64,000 nt of DNA from Chitinophaga filiformis (lineage in GTDB: Bacteria > Bacteroidota > Bacteroidia > Chitinophagales > Chitinophagaceae), in NCBI RefSeq assembly GCF_900102545.1, contig NZ_FNBN01000001.1:1256221-1320220 (forward strand). Direction: 5' to 3'. Of this stretch, positions 22,731-31,393 are shown piece by piece (within the stretch, counting starts at the first letter, position 1; each line of letters starts with the position of its first letter). The notes under the pieces were generated by a model that was not told the origin of the DNA, did no database searches, and saw only the letters and a list, made by a program, of their open reading frames with translations. The translations under genes were made by a program, and so were the position numbers.

Positions 22731-23465
22731 TTAAATCAGGGAGGGCGTACTCCCGGTATAACGCTTAATTTCATTAGCCAGATGAGCATGGTCATAATAT
22801 CCACAGTCAAATGCTATTGACAATAAGCTCTCCTCTTGCCTCCTGTGCTTTATTTTTGAAAGGGCAGACCTGAAACGTACAATGTTTGCAAATTCTTTCG
22901 GGCTTATGCCGATGTATCGTTGAAAATTCCTTTCCAGCTGTCTTTGGGTTGTATGGTTTTGTTTTGCCACGTAGTCAATCGTAACCTGTCCATTTGCCAT
23001 CTCAATCGCCTTTATAATATCAAAAAGATTATGTTTAGGCCTTATTTGCCTGTTCAGAAAAAAGCTGTTGAGGTAGGAAATCGGAGATTGCCGGACTTTG
23101 CGCAGATCAGGAGCAAGTGACTGTTCAAATTCGATGATCTGGTCAGTTACTTCGTTCAGCGAAGTGAAGTTGTAAAATGATAAAAAGGCGGCTGGCTTAA
23201 ATCTGACACCTACCAGTCTATTATCCGGATGCAAAATTGATTCTTTTGCAGTGGTCATTGTTCCGACCAGGTAAAGCTTCCCTGATTGCATTGTTAAGAT
23301 GCCCTCGTCTGTTTTACAGTCGTCTCCCAGGTTAAAGATTAAATCAACACAGCCATCAGGTAAAATATTTGTTTTAATAGTTTGCTGTTCAACGCCTTCA
23401 ACTATCCAAAAGGCATCAATATAGTTGACTAAATCATTGTGTGGTTTAAATTGGTGATAACTCAT
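22731..23465 (-). CDS. AraC-family regulator with DUF6597-like N terminus
   Basis: The product has 244 residues. The N-terminal part (HNDLVNYIDAFWIVEG, ILPDGCVDLIFNLGD, VGVRFKPAAFLSFY) is the DUF6597 sensor seen in many Bacteroidota AraC proteins. The C-terminal HTH region contains QRQLERNFQRYIGISPKEFANIVRFR and IAFDCGYYDHAHLANEIKRYTGSTP. It probably controls the adjacent VOC gene, although no operator was identified. Confidence 0.9.
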   Translation of the reverse strand: MSYHQFKPHNDLVNYIDAFWIVEGVEQQTIKTNILPDGCVDLIFNLGDDCKTDEGILTMQSGKLYLVGTMTTAKESILHPDNRLVGVRFKPAAFLSFYNFTSLNEVTDQIIEFEQSLAPDLRKVRQSPISYLNSFFLNRQIRPKHNLFDIIKAIEMANGQVTIDYVAKQNHTTQRQLERNFQRYIGISPKEFANIVRFRSALSKIKHRRQEESLLSIAFDCGYYDHAHLANEIKRYTGSTPSLI

Positions 23466-23540
23466 TTCCTGTATTTATGGCAAGGTCCAATTGGAGACAT
23501 CGATGAATTATTTTACATGAAAGATACTATATAGGGTTTT

Positions 23541-23576
23541 AAAAGAAAAACAGCTTAACAGCTTTTGCTAAGCTGT
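23541..23576 (-). terminator. Terminator of aminotransferase gene
   Basis: On the minus strand ACAGCTTA/TAAGCTGT with an 11-nt loop is followed by TTTTTCTTTT. Confidence 0.7.
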
Positions 23577-23618
23577 CATTGGTGCTACTACCCAAATAAT
23601 TACTTTATTAATTTGAAA

Positions 23619-24854
23619 TCATCCCTGAGATTCTGACTTAACAATTCCGCGCATTGCATCTATAAACACATCAATTTCTTCAACAGTGTTGTAGTAATGC
23701 GGTGATGCGCGAATGGCCCATTGTGCTTGTTTTTCATCAAAATCAATAACGGCAAAATTACGGTAGCTGGGTACTACGTTTATTTTCCGTTCCTGCAATG
23801 CATCGGTAATTATCTTTGGCTGCAAGCCGGTAACCGTAAAGGTCACCAATCCACCTACTTCAGGCCCTCTGTCAAGTACTCTGATCTTATCAATACCAGA
23901 TAATTGACTGCGAATATAAGCCGACAGCTGTCTTACTTCCTGCCATATTTTATCTTCGCCGATCTGCAAGCAATATTCAATAGCTTTGGTGGCACCCAGT
24001 ACCAATGCATACGCGAATTCCCAGTCTTCATAACGCATTGCATCTGGTCGCTGCTTGTATTCGTCTTTTTCAATCCATTCAGCGCCGCGCATATCAATAA
24101 AAAGAGGTTCGAGTCCTGCTTCAAGCACCTTATCTGATACATACAAGAAGCCAGTGCCCCGTGGCCCCCTTAAAAACTTTCTTCCGGTTACACTCAGGAA
24201 ATCGCACCGTAATTCCTGCACATCTATTTTCATTTGCCCTATCGATTGGCAGGCATCCAGGATATACCATGTCTTACCAGGGTGTTTCTGCGTATATGAT
24301 TTATAAATGTCCGCAATCTGTTTAACCGGTTGAACAAGTCCTGAGTTGGTTGGAATATGCGTAATAGCCAGTAAGCGGGGTTGGAGCGTTATTAATTTTT
24401 GTTCAAGATCTTCCAGGTCAACACCTCCACCCGGTGCATTTTTTATTCTTACGATCTCGATACCAAATCGCTTCTTGCAGGACAGGAACTGTATCTGGTT
24501 CGAAATATAATCGTCGTTATCGGTAAGAATAATATCACCCTGCAAAAAGGGGATGGATGACAGTGCTCTTGTATACGAATCAGTAGCGCTTGCAGTAAAA
24601 GCAATGTTTGAGGGTTTACAGTTGATGAGCTTTGCCGCCTGTTCGTAAAATTGCTGAATAGCAGTATTACGCAAGGCAGATGCTTCATACCCGCCAATTT
24701 GTGATTCCAGCCTTATATGCTCCAAAACTGCCTGGGTTACAGGATTGGGCATAAGCGCTGCGCCCGCATTATTAAGATGAATAACATGGCTGCATCCATC
24801 CGTATCTCTTCTAAACGTAGCAAGTTCTTTATCTGAGAAAATTCTGTTTATCAT
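23619..24854 (-). CDS. Class V aminotransferase (cysteine desulfurase/isopenicillin epimerase-like)
   Basis: The product has 411 residues. The PLP-binding pattern of class V enzymes is present: HLNNAGAALMP near the N terminus, FTASATDSYTRALSS, WYILDACQSIGQMKID, and DFLSVTGRKFLRGPRGTGFLYVS, where the Lys of GRKF is the Schiff-base residue. It could act as an amino acid lyase, epimerase or desulfurase. The Lrp/AsnC-type gene is divergent and adjacent, which usually means amino-acid-responsive regulation of this enzyme. Confidence 0.9.
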   Translation of the reverse strand: MINRIFSDKELATFRRDTDGCSHVIHLNNAGAALMPNPVTQAVLEHIRLESQIGGYEASALRNTAIQQFYEQAAKLINCKPSNIAFTASATDSYTRALSSIPFLQGDIILTDNDDYISNQIQFLSCKKRFGIEIVRIKNAPGGGVDLEDLEQKLITLQPRLLAITHIPTNSGLVQPVKQIADIYKSYTQKHPGKTWYILDACQSIGQMKIDVQELRCDFLSVTGRKFLRGPRGTGFLYVSDKVLEAGLEPLFIDMRGAEWIEKDEYKQRPDAMRYEDWEFAYALVLGATKAIEYCLQIGEDKIWQEVRQLSAYIRSQLSGIDKIRVLDRGPEVGGLVTFTVTGLQPKIITDALQERKINVVPSYRNFAVIDFDEKQAQWAIRASPHYYNTVEEIDVFIDAMRGIVKSESQG

Positions 24855-25013
24855 TTGAGATATATGATTTTGTAATCCTGAATTTTTAAGTATTCCTATT
24901 ATTTTCTTTTAAATTATACTTGCAAATGTATTTGAGGTTACCCGCAGAATTTGTGCAAATAGCGTTAACATGAGCTTTTTTTAATCAATTATCCGACCAA
25001 AAACAGGAAAAAA

Positions 25014-25475
25014 ATGCAAGCCCTGGACGAATACGATAAAATGCTTTTAAGGCAACTACAACAAAATAATAAAATAACAGCAGATGAACTGGCCAGCGTT
25101 GTAAATTTAAGCGCAAGCGCTGTACAACGCAGACTGAAAAGATTGCGTGATGAAAAGATCATAGAAGCAGATGTTGCCATTATCTCCCCTGTTGTTGCCG
25201 GTATTTCCATTACCTGTATAGTGGAGCTGATATTGCTTGAAGGAAATTCAAAAGCAATAGATGGATTCAAGGCTAAGATGCAACAATGTACAGAGGTAAT
25301 GCAATGCTATTATGTAACCGGCACCTACGATTTTGTGCTTATAGTAAATACAACAGACATGAAGCATTATGAGGAGTTCTCCAAAAAATGGCTAATGGAC
25401 AATCCGAATGTGAAGCATTTTTACACACATGTAGTGATGGATAAGGTGAAAGTGGGGTATAGCGTTACCATATAG
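25014..25475 (+). CDS. Lrp/AsnC-family transcriptional regulator
   Basis: The product has 153 residues. The N-terminal HTH (YDKMLLRQLQQNNKITADELASVVNLSASAVQRRLKRL) and a C-terminal RAM/AsnC ligand-binding domain (VMQCYYVTGTYDFVLIVNTTDMKHYEEF) give the standard architecture and length. It is divergent from the class V aminotransferase gene, whose expression it probably controls in response to an amino acid. Confidence 0.93.
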   Translation: MQALDEYDKMLLRQLQQNNKITADELASVVNLSASAVQRRLKRLRDEKIIEADVAIISPVVAGISITCIVELILLEGNSKAIDGFKAKMQQCTEVMQCYYVTGTYDFVLIVNTTDMKHYEEFSKKWLMDNPNVKHFYTHVVMDKVKVGYSVTI

Positions 25476-25519
25476 CACCAACTACTACCCAATTTTTTAG
25501 AGTCTAACACTACGCATTA

Positions 25520-25945
25520 TTACTCCTGCAAACATACATTCATAGGCAGGTAGAACCTAACAGCTACTTTTCTGCCATCCTGCTTACCCGGTACCCATTT
25601 GGGCATTTTATCCAGCAATGCAATACCCTCCTTATCCAGCAAGGTATACGCTGATTGTTCTTTGCCCAGTATGCATTTATCTAACAGATTCCCTGCGGTA
25701 TCTACTACAAAGGAGAGATTAATTTTTCCCTGCAGGTCAACTTGTTCTTTTGGATATCTGATCTTACTCAGGTATTTGGCAAGGGCCTCCTCTCCACCTG
25801 GGAAAGCGGGTGGCTTTTCGACATAGTTATATACAAACATCTTCAAGCGGGAATCAAAGAGGACCTTGTTATTCTGAGCCTTAAGACAAATATTGGTCAT
25901 ACAGAAGAGGGGAAGCAGGAGCAACAGCTGTTTTCTCGTAAACAT
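25520..25945 (-). CDS. TonB C-terminal-domain periplasmic protein
   Basis: About 141 residues from the ATG at 25945, which opens directly on a signal peptide (FTRKQLLLLLPLFCMTNICLKAQ). The frame is open 18 codons further upstream, but that extension is not signal-like. The conserved part FPGGEEALAKYLSKIRYPKEQ...GKINLSFVVDTAGNLLDKCILGKE and VPGKQDGRKVAVRFYLPMNV is the TonB-C domain. Unlike true TonB it lacks a membrane anchor followed by a proline-rich linker, so it is more likely a periplasmic accessory than an energy transducer. Confidence 0.82.
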   Translation of the reverse strand: MFTRKQLLLLLPLFCMTNICLKAQNNKVLFDSRLKMFVYNYVEKPPAFPGGEEALAKYLSKIRYPKEQVDLQGKINLSFVVDTAGNLLDKCILGKEQSAYTLLDKEGIALLDKMPKWVPGKQDGRKVAVRFYLPMNVCLQE

Positions 25946-26003
25946 AGGTACAATATTATTGTTTAAACAACACACAAAGAAAAAAGGTCTGAAGGCCATG
26001 CGC

Positions 26004-26432
26004 CTATTTCTTCCAGAGCGGTTGAATGTAACATACTATTTCTAACGCGAGTAATAAAAATACGTCTAAAATAAAAATATCCAGAAAACGGTATTTAAAT
26101 GTCCAGCCTAATGGTGTCTTTTGATCCTTTGCCATCAGATAATCCATAAATATGTCAACCAACCTGACAGAGAAGAAATGTAATATCAGGAAGAGCAGGC
26201 TAGTGATCAGCAGATTTTGGATAATTTTTCCGGTAACAAAGAAATGAGCATACAGGAGCGCAGCGCCATATAATATCCAAAGTGTGCAGCTGTAAAATGG
26301 ATTCGAATCAATGAAATAGACCTCGGTTTTATACATCTGAACAAAAGATACTAGTATCCATGTCCAGATGGCGAGTAATATTAAATTGATGGTGATAACT
26401 TGTTGCTTTTTCATGGTAACGGATGTGATCAT
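26004..26432 (-). CDS. Four-helix membrane protein of unknown function
   Basis: The product has 142 residues with four hydrophobic segments (INLILLAIWTWILVSFV, FYSCTLWILYGAALLYAHFFV, NLLITSLLFLILHFF, FILDVFLLLALEIVCYI). The family is not recognised. Its ATG overlaps the TAA of the upstream TPR lipoprotein gene by one base (26432), so translation is probably coupled and the two may interact at the membrane. Confidence 0.7.
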   Translation of the reverse strand: MITSVTMKKQQVITINLILLAIWTWILVSFVQMYKTEVYFIDSNPFYSCTLWILYGAALLYAHFFVTGKIIQNLLITSLLFLILHFFSVRLVDIFMDYLMAKDQKTPLGWTFKYRFLDIFILDVFLLLALEIVCYIQPLWKK

Positions 26433-27112
26433 TATGGACGAATTACCTTTTGGTAATATTCCAGCGCCTCCTTATCTCCTAACTGCTGAGCTAACTCCAA
26501 TAACTTCTTTTCGATTCTACTATCGAGTTTATTGTACTCAAGGGCCATTGTCAAAACTGTGACAGAGAAGTGTTTGTAGTCTTTACCCTTTTCAATCTGA
26601 CCCTCTTTTTCATAAGATTCTCCATAAGAAAATGCCAGATCAGAAATGTCTTCCAAATCCCGAATCGTTATCGCCTTGATTTCGTATGATGTATCAAGAG
26701 AGAACGCTTTGTCAATAGCAAGTTTACCATCTTTTACTTCACCGATATTGATTTTGCAAAGCCCCAATTCCCGGTATGACATTGCTGTCTCTCCATTGGT
26801 CCTAATATCACCCTCAAAAACTGAGATTGCGCTTTTAAATTGTCTATCTATATATAGGCTATGTGCCAGGGCATTACGAACGAGAGGACTTGTTGAATCT
26901 ATTTGAAAAGCTTCCTGAAACCTGGCTATTGATTGTCTATTCAGGTCAGCAGCTTTTTCAAAATTACCATTATTCTGCGCTTCAATCGCATCAATATTAA
27001 GGGAAACTCCCTGATTAAATACTTTAAACACCTGCTCTTTCTTCGTAAGTTGATGTTTACAAGAACAAAATAATATGAATACAGCAGTAATACGGAGAGT
27101 ATATGATTTCAT
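26432..27112 (-). CDS. TPR lipoprotein
   Basis: The product has 226 residues. The N terminus is a lipoprotein signal (RITAVFILFCSC). The remainder forms TPR-like helical pairs, for example AQNNGNFEKAADLNRQSIARFQEAFQIDSTSPLVRNALAHSLY and YRELGLCKINIGEVKDGKLAIDKAFSLD. It is probably a periplasmic or envelope scaffold. It is co-translated with the four-helix membrane protein. Confidence 0.78.
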   Translation of the reverse strand: MKSYTLRITAVFILFCSCKHQLTKKEQVFKVFNQGVSLNIDAIEAQNNGNFEKAADLNRQSIARFQEAFQIDSTSPLVRNALAHSLYIDRQFKSAISVFEGDIRTNGETAMSYRELGLCKINIGEVKDGKLAIDKAFSLDTSYEIKAITIRDLEDISDLAFSYGESYEKEGQIEKGKDYKHFSVTVLTMALEYNKLDSRIEKKLLELAQQLGDKEALEYYQKVIRP

Positions 27113-27218
27113 AGATATTAGGTTGGCTTGCTAAAAATAGCGTTTAACAGCTATGGAAGCAAGAGAATATACGTAAATACCTGCTCAAATTTAACTGGAA
27201 GAGTTAATTTAGCAACAT

Positions 27219-27626
27219 ATGATATCTACAAAGTCAATTGAGCAACTGGAAAATGATTACTGGAAGGATATAGAATTTCCGACAGGACTGGTTGAGCGTT
27301 GTTATCGCTATAGAAGGATTCCCATTGGTAATCTCACGCCTGGGCAGATCAGAACACTCATTAGTCAGCAAATTGGTTTAACATTTCTAATGCCGCTAGC
27401 ATTAGAAATGTTGAGAAAAGATGTGTTAATTGAGACTGAATTATACGAGGGAGACCTGCTATCGGCAGTTCTAACGGCAGATATCTCATTCTGGAAACAA
27501 TATCCCGCTATTAAATCAGAGGTCTTTCAATTGATTGAGGCTAAGAAGCAATCACTTGTACTTGATCAATCTGAAGATGCGAAATACATTAATAAGCTTC
27601 TGGAAAAAATTAGTTCATCAGTATAA
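27219..27626 (+). CDS. CDI-type immunity protein (orphan)
   Basis: The product has 135 residues. The pattern SIEQLENDYWKD, LVERCYRYRRIPIGNLTPGQIRTLISQQIG, PLALEMLRKD and YEGDLLSAVL matches the contact-dependent growth inhibition immunity family, as I recall it (CdiI_2 type). Such proteins neutralise a cognate CdiA or polymorphic toxin C-terminal domain. No toxin gene is adjacent. It may therefore be an orphan immunity gene that protects against toxins of neighbouring strains, or its toxin lies elsewhere. Confidence 0.8.
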   Translation: MISTKSIEQLENDYWKDIEFPTGLVERCYRYRRIPIGNLTPGQIRTLISQQIGLTFLMPLALEMLRKDVLIETELYEGDLLSAVLTADISFWKQYPAIKSEVFQLIEAKKQSLVLDQSEDAKYINKLLEKISSSV

Positions 27627-27665
27627 CGCGGTTTTATCAAAAAGGGTCTTCTCCACATTACCTAC

Positions 27666-28199
27666 TTGACTGATATCAAACCAATTACATCCTTTACCAT
27701 TATATTGAGTATAATTGTATCTCAAACATACACATCCTTGATAAAAAAATTACAAACGCGGCCCTATCATTTATTGCTATTAATGGCAACCATCATGTTT
27801 GCAACGTCCTTCCGTTATTATTATGACCAAATAGATATTCATTTACATGACACTTACTATGTAATACCTGTTCCTCTTATTTTCTGGGCATTCACATTAT
27901 TTCTTTTGCTTTTCTGGGTTTCATACCATCTGACATTCCGGCTATTATTCAACAATGGGCTTATCTGGTTGCATATTATCAGCACTTTCTTCTTCTGGCC
28001 TCTGACAGTGTATATTTACGGATTTCCACTCATAGAAGACGCTACGATACTGCAATATAACTTTGCTACCTGGGAAGTCATCCAAAGACGTTTGCTTACT
28101 CAGGAAATTATTATGCTTGCGTTTACAGGGCTACAAGTCTTATATTTATTCAATCTTATTGGGGGCGTTATTAAAGTTGTTACTAAATCTTCTAAATAA
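27666..28199 (+). CDS. Small membrane protein with oxidase-like HDTYYV motif
   Basis: 177 residues if started at TTG 27666; no suitable ATG precedes the first helix. It has four hydrophobic segments. The sequence IHLHDTYYVIPVPLIFW resembles the HDTYxV motif of subunit I of haem-copper oxidases, but the other haem and copper histidines are absent. It is unlikely to be a working oxidase and could be a fragment or a divergent accessory membrane protein. The gene is 39 bp after the immunity gene on the same strand. Confidence 0.6.
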   Translation: MTDIKPITSFTIILSIIVSQTYTSLIKKLQTRPYHLLLLMATIMFATSFRYYYDQIDIHLHDTYYVIPVPLIFWAFTLFLLLFWVSYHLTFRLLFNNGLIWLHIISTFFFWPLTVYIYGFPLIEDATILQYNFATWEVIQRRLLTQEIIMLAFTGLQVLYLFNLIGGVIKVVTKSSK

Positions 28200-28299
28200 C
28201 TATTTAAAGCCCCTACAAGGAATCACCGTACAAGAATCTATCAGATACAATTATTTACCTTTAGGCTATTATTTAATATAAATAACCCATATAGTTAAT

Positions 28300-28989
28300 A
28301 TGGATAAGCTACCCTTAAAGGAGAACATTGGACTTGAAAACATTGATCCTCTCGATATAGACATGCTCCTGAAAAAATTAGAAATATCTTTCCATATTAA
28401 ATTTGACAGCCCAGAACTGAAACAAGTGATAACATTCGGTGATCTTTGCGACCTGATTGTCAATAAGGTTGAAGGACGGGATACAAACGACTGTACTACG
28501 CAACAAGCATTTTACAAAATCCGTAAGGCAATAGTCGAGGCAGGGCAATATGATAAAGAGGCTTTGAAAACAAACACACACCTGGAAGAATTGTTCCCTC
28601 GCGGACAACGGCGTCAGCAGGTAAAAAAATTTGAAAGTATTTTAGGGATTAAGACCGAAATATTACAAGCGAAAGGTTGGTTAGTGTTTTCACTTCTGTT
28701 GGCGTTTCTGGCATCCTTCGTTGTTCTATTCTTTTCCTGGCAGATCGGATTTGGAGGAATGGTACTTTCCTTTATCGGGATTCATATCTCCTATAAGCTG
28801 GGCAAAGAGCTCAATTTAAAAACTGTTGGACAACTTGCAAAGAAGATTTCAAGAGAGCACTATAATAAAGTAAGACGTAACCCTACGACCATAAACCAGA
28901 CAGAAATTATTCAAAAAGTAAAAGAGCTGTTTAAAGAATACTTAGATTTAGAAGATAAAGCACTTACAAAAGAAGCTCGTTTCTTTTGA
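28300..28989 (+). CDS. Membrane protein with acyl-carrier-like N-terminal domain
   Basis: The product has 229 residues. The first ~100 are helical and resemble an acyl-carrier fold (LDIDMLLKKLEISFHIKFDSPELKQVITFGDLCDLIVNKV) without the DSL phosphopantetheine site. Two hydrophobic helices follow (GWLVFSLLLAFLASFVVLFF, GGMVLSFIGIHISYKLG) and a charged C-terminal tail. I do not know the function. It overlaps tail-to-tail by 26 bp with the convergent zincin-like gene. Its position in a run with an immunity gene suggests a possible role in toxin-immunity or envelope functions. Confidence 0.65.
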   Translation: MDKLPLKENIGLENIDPLDIDMLLKKLEISFHIKFDSPELKQVITFGDLCDLIVNKVEGRDTNDCTTQQAFYKIRKAIVEAGQYDKEALKTNTHLEELFPRGQRRQQVKKFESILGIKTEILQAKGWLVFSLLLAFLASFVVLFFSWQIGFGGMVLSFIGIHISYKLGKELNLKTVGQLAKKISREHYNKVRRNPTTINQTEIIQKVKELFKEYLDLEDKALTKEARFF

Positions 28990-29740
28990 CCCTTGAAATA
29001 ACACCCATTTCCTCAAGTTGTCGCCTAAGATTTGCAGCATATCGATGGGCTAAGTTTTCCTTTTCAACAACAGGTATTGTATTGTAGAAGTTATAACGCT
29101 GTTCCCATAATGCCAGATCTTCATCTTCCAGTCCAGGTCGTTCAACTATAGTCAGATAGTGAACATAATGCCCAAATTCATGCAGAAGGGTCCTATACAA
29201 CTGAGTATTCCGTACATTCTCCGGCTCCATATCTGCTATCCAGTATTTGCCATTATTAATGAAGTTATGACCATCTTCTTTTAGTCTGTCAAGTTCCTTT
29301 TGACATTCTACTGAAAGCGACGTCTCCCATTTCATTTTCCTCGGATATTCTCCCGCCTCAAGAATAATCGCTGGGCAATAATCATTTTCAAATTCAAATG
29401 AATAAATAAGCCGTCCCCATACAGGCGATAATATCTCTTCTTTGCGTTTTGGCTGGCGCAATACTATTAATCTGAGGTCACCATAATCGTTAATAGGGAT
29501 GTGCGCTATAATCTGTTGAATATCTTCAATAGAACATGCATGCAATGAACCTTCCCTTGTTTCTTCTATAACAAAAACAAATTTGTGATCATTAATTTCA
29601 ACTTCCCGTTTTTGGTACTGGCCTAAAGATTCGAAATAGCTTAATCCAGCAACTCTTTGGGGTATGTTTAGTTTATTTTGCTGGCCATGCCCCTGCTTCG
29701 CTGTTCCAATATTTCTATTTCTTCTGGAAGGATTAAACAT
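28964..29740 (-). CDS. Zincin-like metallopeptidase domain protein
   Basis: The product has 258 residues without a signal peptide. The N terminus is polar and low-complexity (NPSRRNRNIGTAKQGHGQQNK). The motif H187-E-F-G-H191 (LLHEFGHYVHYL) identifies a zincin active site. Downstream acidic residues (EDEDLALWEQRYNFYN, KENLAHRYAAN) could include the third ligand. Related proteins are annotated as toxin-like metallopeptidases or housekeeping proteases; which applies here is unclear. The 3' end overlaps the convergent gene by 26 bp. Confidence 0.7.
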   Translation of the reverse strand: MFNPSRRNRNIGTAKQGHGQQNKLNIPQRVAGLSYFESLGQYQKREVEINDHKFVFVIEETREGSLHACSIEDIQQIIAHIPINDYGDLRLIVLRQPKRKEEILSPVWGRLIYSFEFENDYCPAIILEAGEYPRKMKWETSLSVECQKELDRLKEDGHNFINNGKYWIADMEPENVRNTQLYRTLLHEFGHYVHYLTIVERPGLEDEDLALWEQRYNFYNTIPVVEKENLAHRYAANLRRQLEEMGVISRVKRNELLL

Positions 29741-29864
29741 AAGGCATAATTTGGAGGTAAAAATAAAAAAGGATTTACCCGACTGACTTTTAATAGTTAT
29801 TGATGGTATTGATTAAACATCACTCAATCTTTATCATTGACCAACCTGGATAGCTTCACAGCAG

Positions 29865-31043
29865 CTATTCTCTATTCCACATGGGCGGCCATTTGTACTC
29901 TCTGGATATCGACCTTAAGTATTCACGGATTACTGCCGTACCATCGTTTGAGTTTGTCATAATGACTACACCTCGTCCTTTATTCGCAAAGGCAACTGCA
30001 TAACATGAAAATCCAGCGTTACCCCCACTATGTCGGTATCGCAGCGAATCGCCCCTTCCGTCAACACCAAAACCGAGCCCTCCTCCACCAGGAATCTTCT
30101 GCAGTACTTCCTGCGCGGTAGATGGCTTTAAAATACTATTTGAATCTACTCCTCTATATGAATCCCCGACGGCCAACATAAATCTCGCTAAATCTGAGGG
30201 CGTGGTCCATAAACCAGCAGCGGCTTGTTCGGGATAACGACGATATTCACCATCCACCATCTTATCAATAGAAAAATAGCCGGCAGCTGCATTCGCCTTC
30301 ATTCTGTCTGGTAATTGAATTGAGAACTGGCTATGCCGCATATCAACAGGCTTAATAATCAGCTCTTCCATAGCACTGGCGAAGGGCTTACCTGTTATTT
30401 CTTCAATAAGTAATTGCAAGATTGTAAAACCACCACCTGAATATGATTCTTTAATTCCCGGCCGAAGATAAACGCGTACTGGTTGAGAATTGGCTGGAGG
30501 ACTTCCATCCAGGATTTGCGTCAAATTTGGCAGAGAGTCCTGGGGGCGGTAGCCTGCAAACCCATGGACGGTTAGACCTGCCATATGACTTATAATTCTT
30601 CGGATTGTTACTTTATCCTGAGCAGTAAACTCATTCTCGGGAATTTTCCATTTTTTGAGATATTGATTAACGTCAGTATCGAGTGAAAAAAGGCCATTCT
30701 CCCATAGTCGTAACATAGCCATACTGGTTAGGGGTTTCGAAATGGATGCTGCCTGAAAAACAGTCGCACTATCAATTGCATCGTGTTCGTTTCTCAAACC
30801 GTAACAGCGAGTCCAGATGATTTTTCCCTCATCAAAGACAGCAACGCTCATTCCTTTTATTCCCAATGCAGCCATTCTTTGGGGAACGGTTTGCGCTGTT
30901 CCTGTCTCTTTTCCGCTGGCCGAAATGGTATAAAGGTGGTTCTCAATGTTGGTAATTGTGTTATTATAACTGGTCGATTTTCGTGTTGTAGAGCAGGAAA
31001 TTGAGAGAACAAAGGATAGGCAGACGAGAACAATTGGACGCAT
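29865..31043 (-). CDS. Beta-lactamase-family serine hydrolase (class C/AmpC-like lipoprotein)
   Basis: The product has 392 residues. The signal sequence ends in a lipobox (LSISCS). Motifs of the penicillin-binding beta-lactamase fold are visible: SxxK in QAASISKPLTSM, a tyrosine in ESYSGGGF and HSGG in YRHSGGNAG. Such enzymes are mostly esterases, amidases or D-peptidases on the cell surface and only sometimes beta-lactamases. No AmpR-type regulator lies nearby. Confidence 0.9.
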   Translation of the reverse strand: MRPIVLVCLSFVLSISCSTTRKSTSYNNTITNIENHLYTISASGKETGTAQTVPQRMAALGIKGMSVAVFDEGKIIWTRCYGLRNEHDAIDSATVFQAASISKPLTSMAMLRLWENGLFSLDTDVNQYLKKWKIPENEFTAQDKVTIRRIISHMAGLTVHGFAGYRPQDSLPNLTQILDGSPPANSQPVRVYLRPGIKESYSGGGFTILQLLIEEITGKPFASAMEELIIKPVDMRHSQFSIQLPDRMKANAAAGYFSIDKMVDGEYRRYPEQAAAGLWTTPSDLARFMLAVGDSYRGVDSNSILKPSTAQEVLQKIPGGGGLGFGVDGRGDSLRYRHSGGNAGFSCYAVAFANKGRGVVIMTNSNDGTAVIREYLRSISREYKWPPMWNRE

Positions 31044-31211
31044 TTTACAGGATGTTATCCTTTTTAAGGGCTAGCGCTGAATGCAGCAGATAGATAACTA
31101 ATGTAATATAATAAAAAAGCGCTCACTTATGTGACACCCTGGATTTAAGATTTCAATATGATCCACAATTTCTGTTAGGAACTATCGAACATCACTCAAA
31201 CAATCGAAAAC

Positions 31212-31244
31212 AAAAAAGGCCTGCATTTCTGCAAGCCTTTTCTT
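31212..31244 (-). terminator. Terminator of tRNA-Asn
   Basis: On the minus strand AAGGCTTGCA-GAAA-TGCAGGCCTT (one bulged position) ends in a run of T, directly after the tRNA. The hairpin core is almost the same as the one at 18460-18495. Confidence 0.8.
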
Positions 31245-31247
31245 TCG

Positions 31248-31321
31248 CTCCCCCTGCTGGACTTGAACCAGCGACCCTCTGATTAACAGTCAGATGCTCT
31301 AACCAACTGAGCTAAGGAGGA
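31248..31321 (-). tRNA. tRNA-Asn (anticodon GUU)
   Basis: A complete cloverleaf of 74 nt: acceptor TCCTCCT/AGGGGGA, D-arm GCTC/GAGC, anticodon stem TCTGA/TCAGA, loop CTGTTAA (GTT), T-arm GCTGG-TTCAAGT-CCAGC and discriminator G. CCA is not encoded. Confidence 0.97.
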
Positions 31322-31393
31322 GTGTTTTTCCCGTTTCGGGATTGCAAAAATAGACAATTTTTCATTTCTGCAAAATTCTTTTCATATTTTTTT

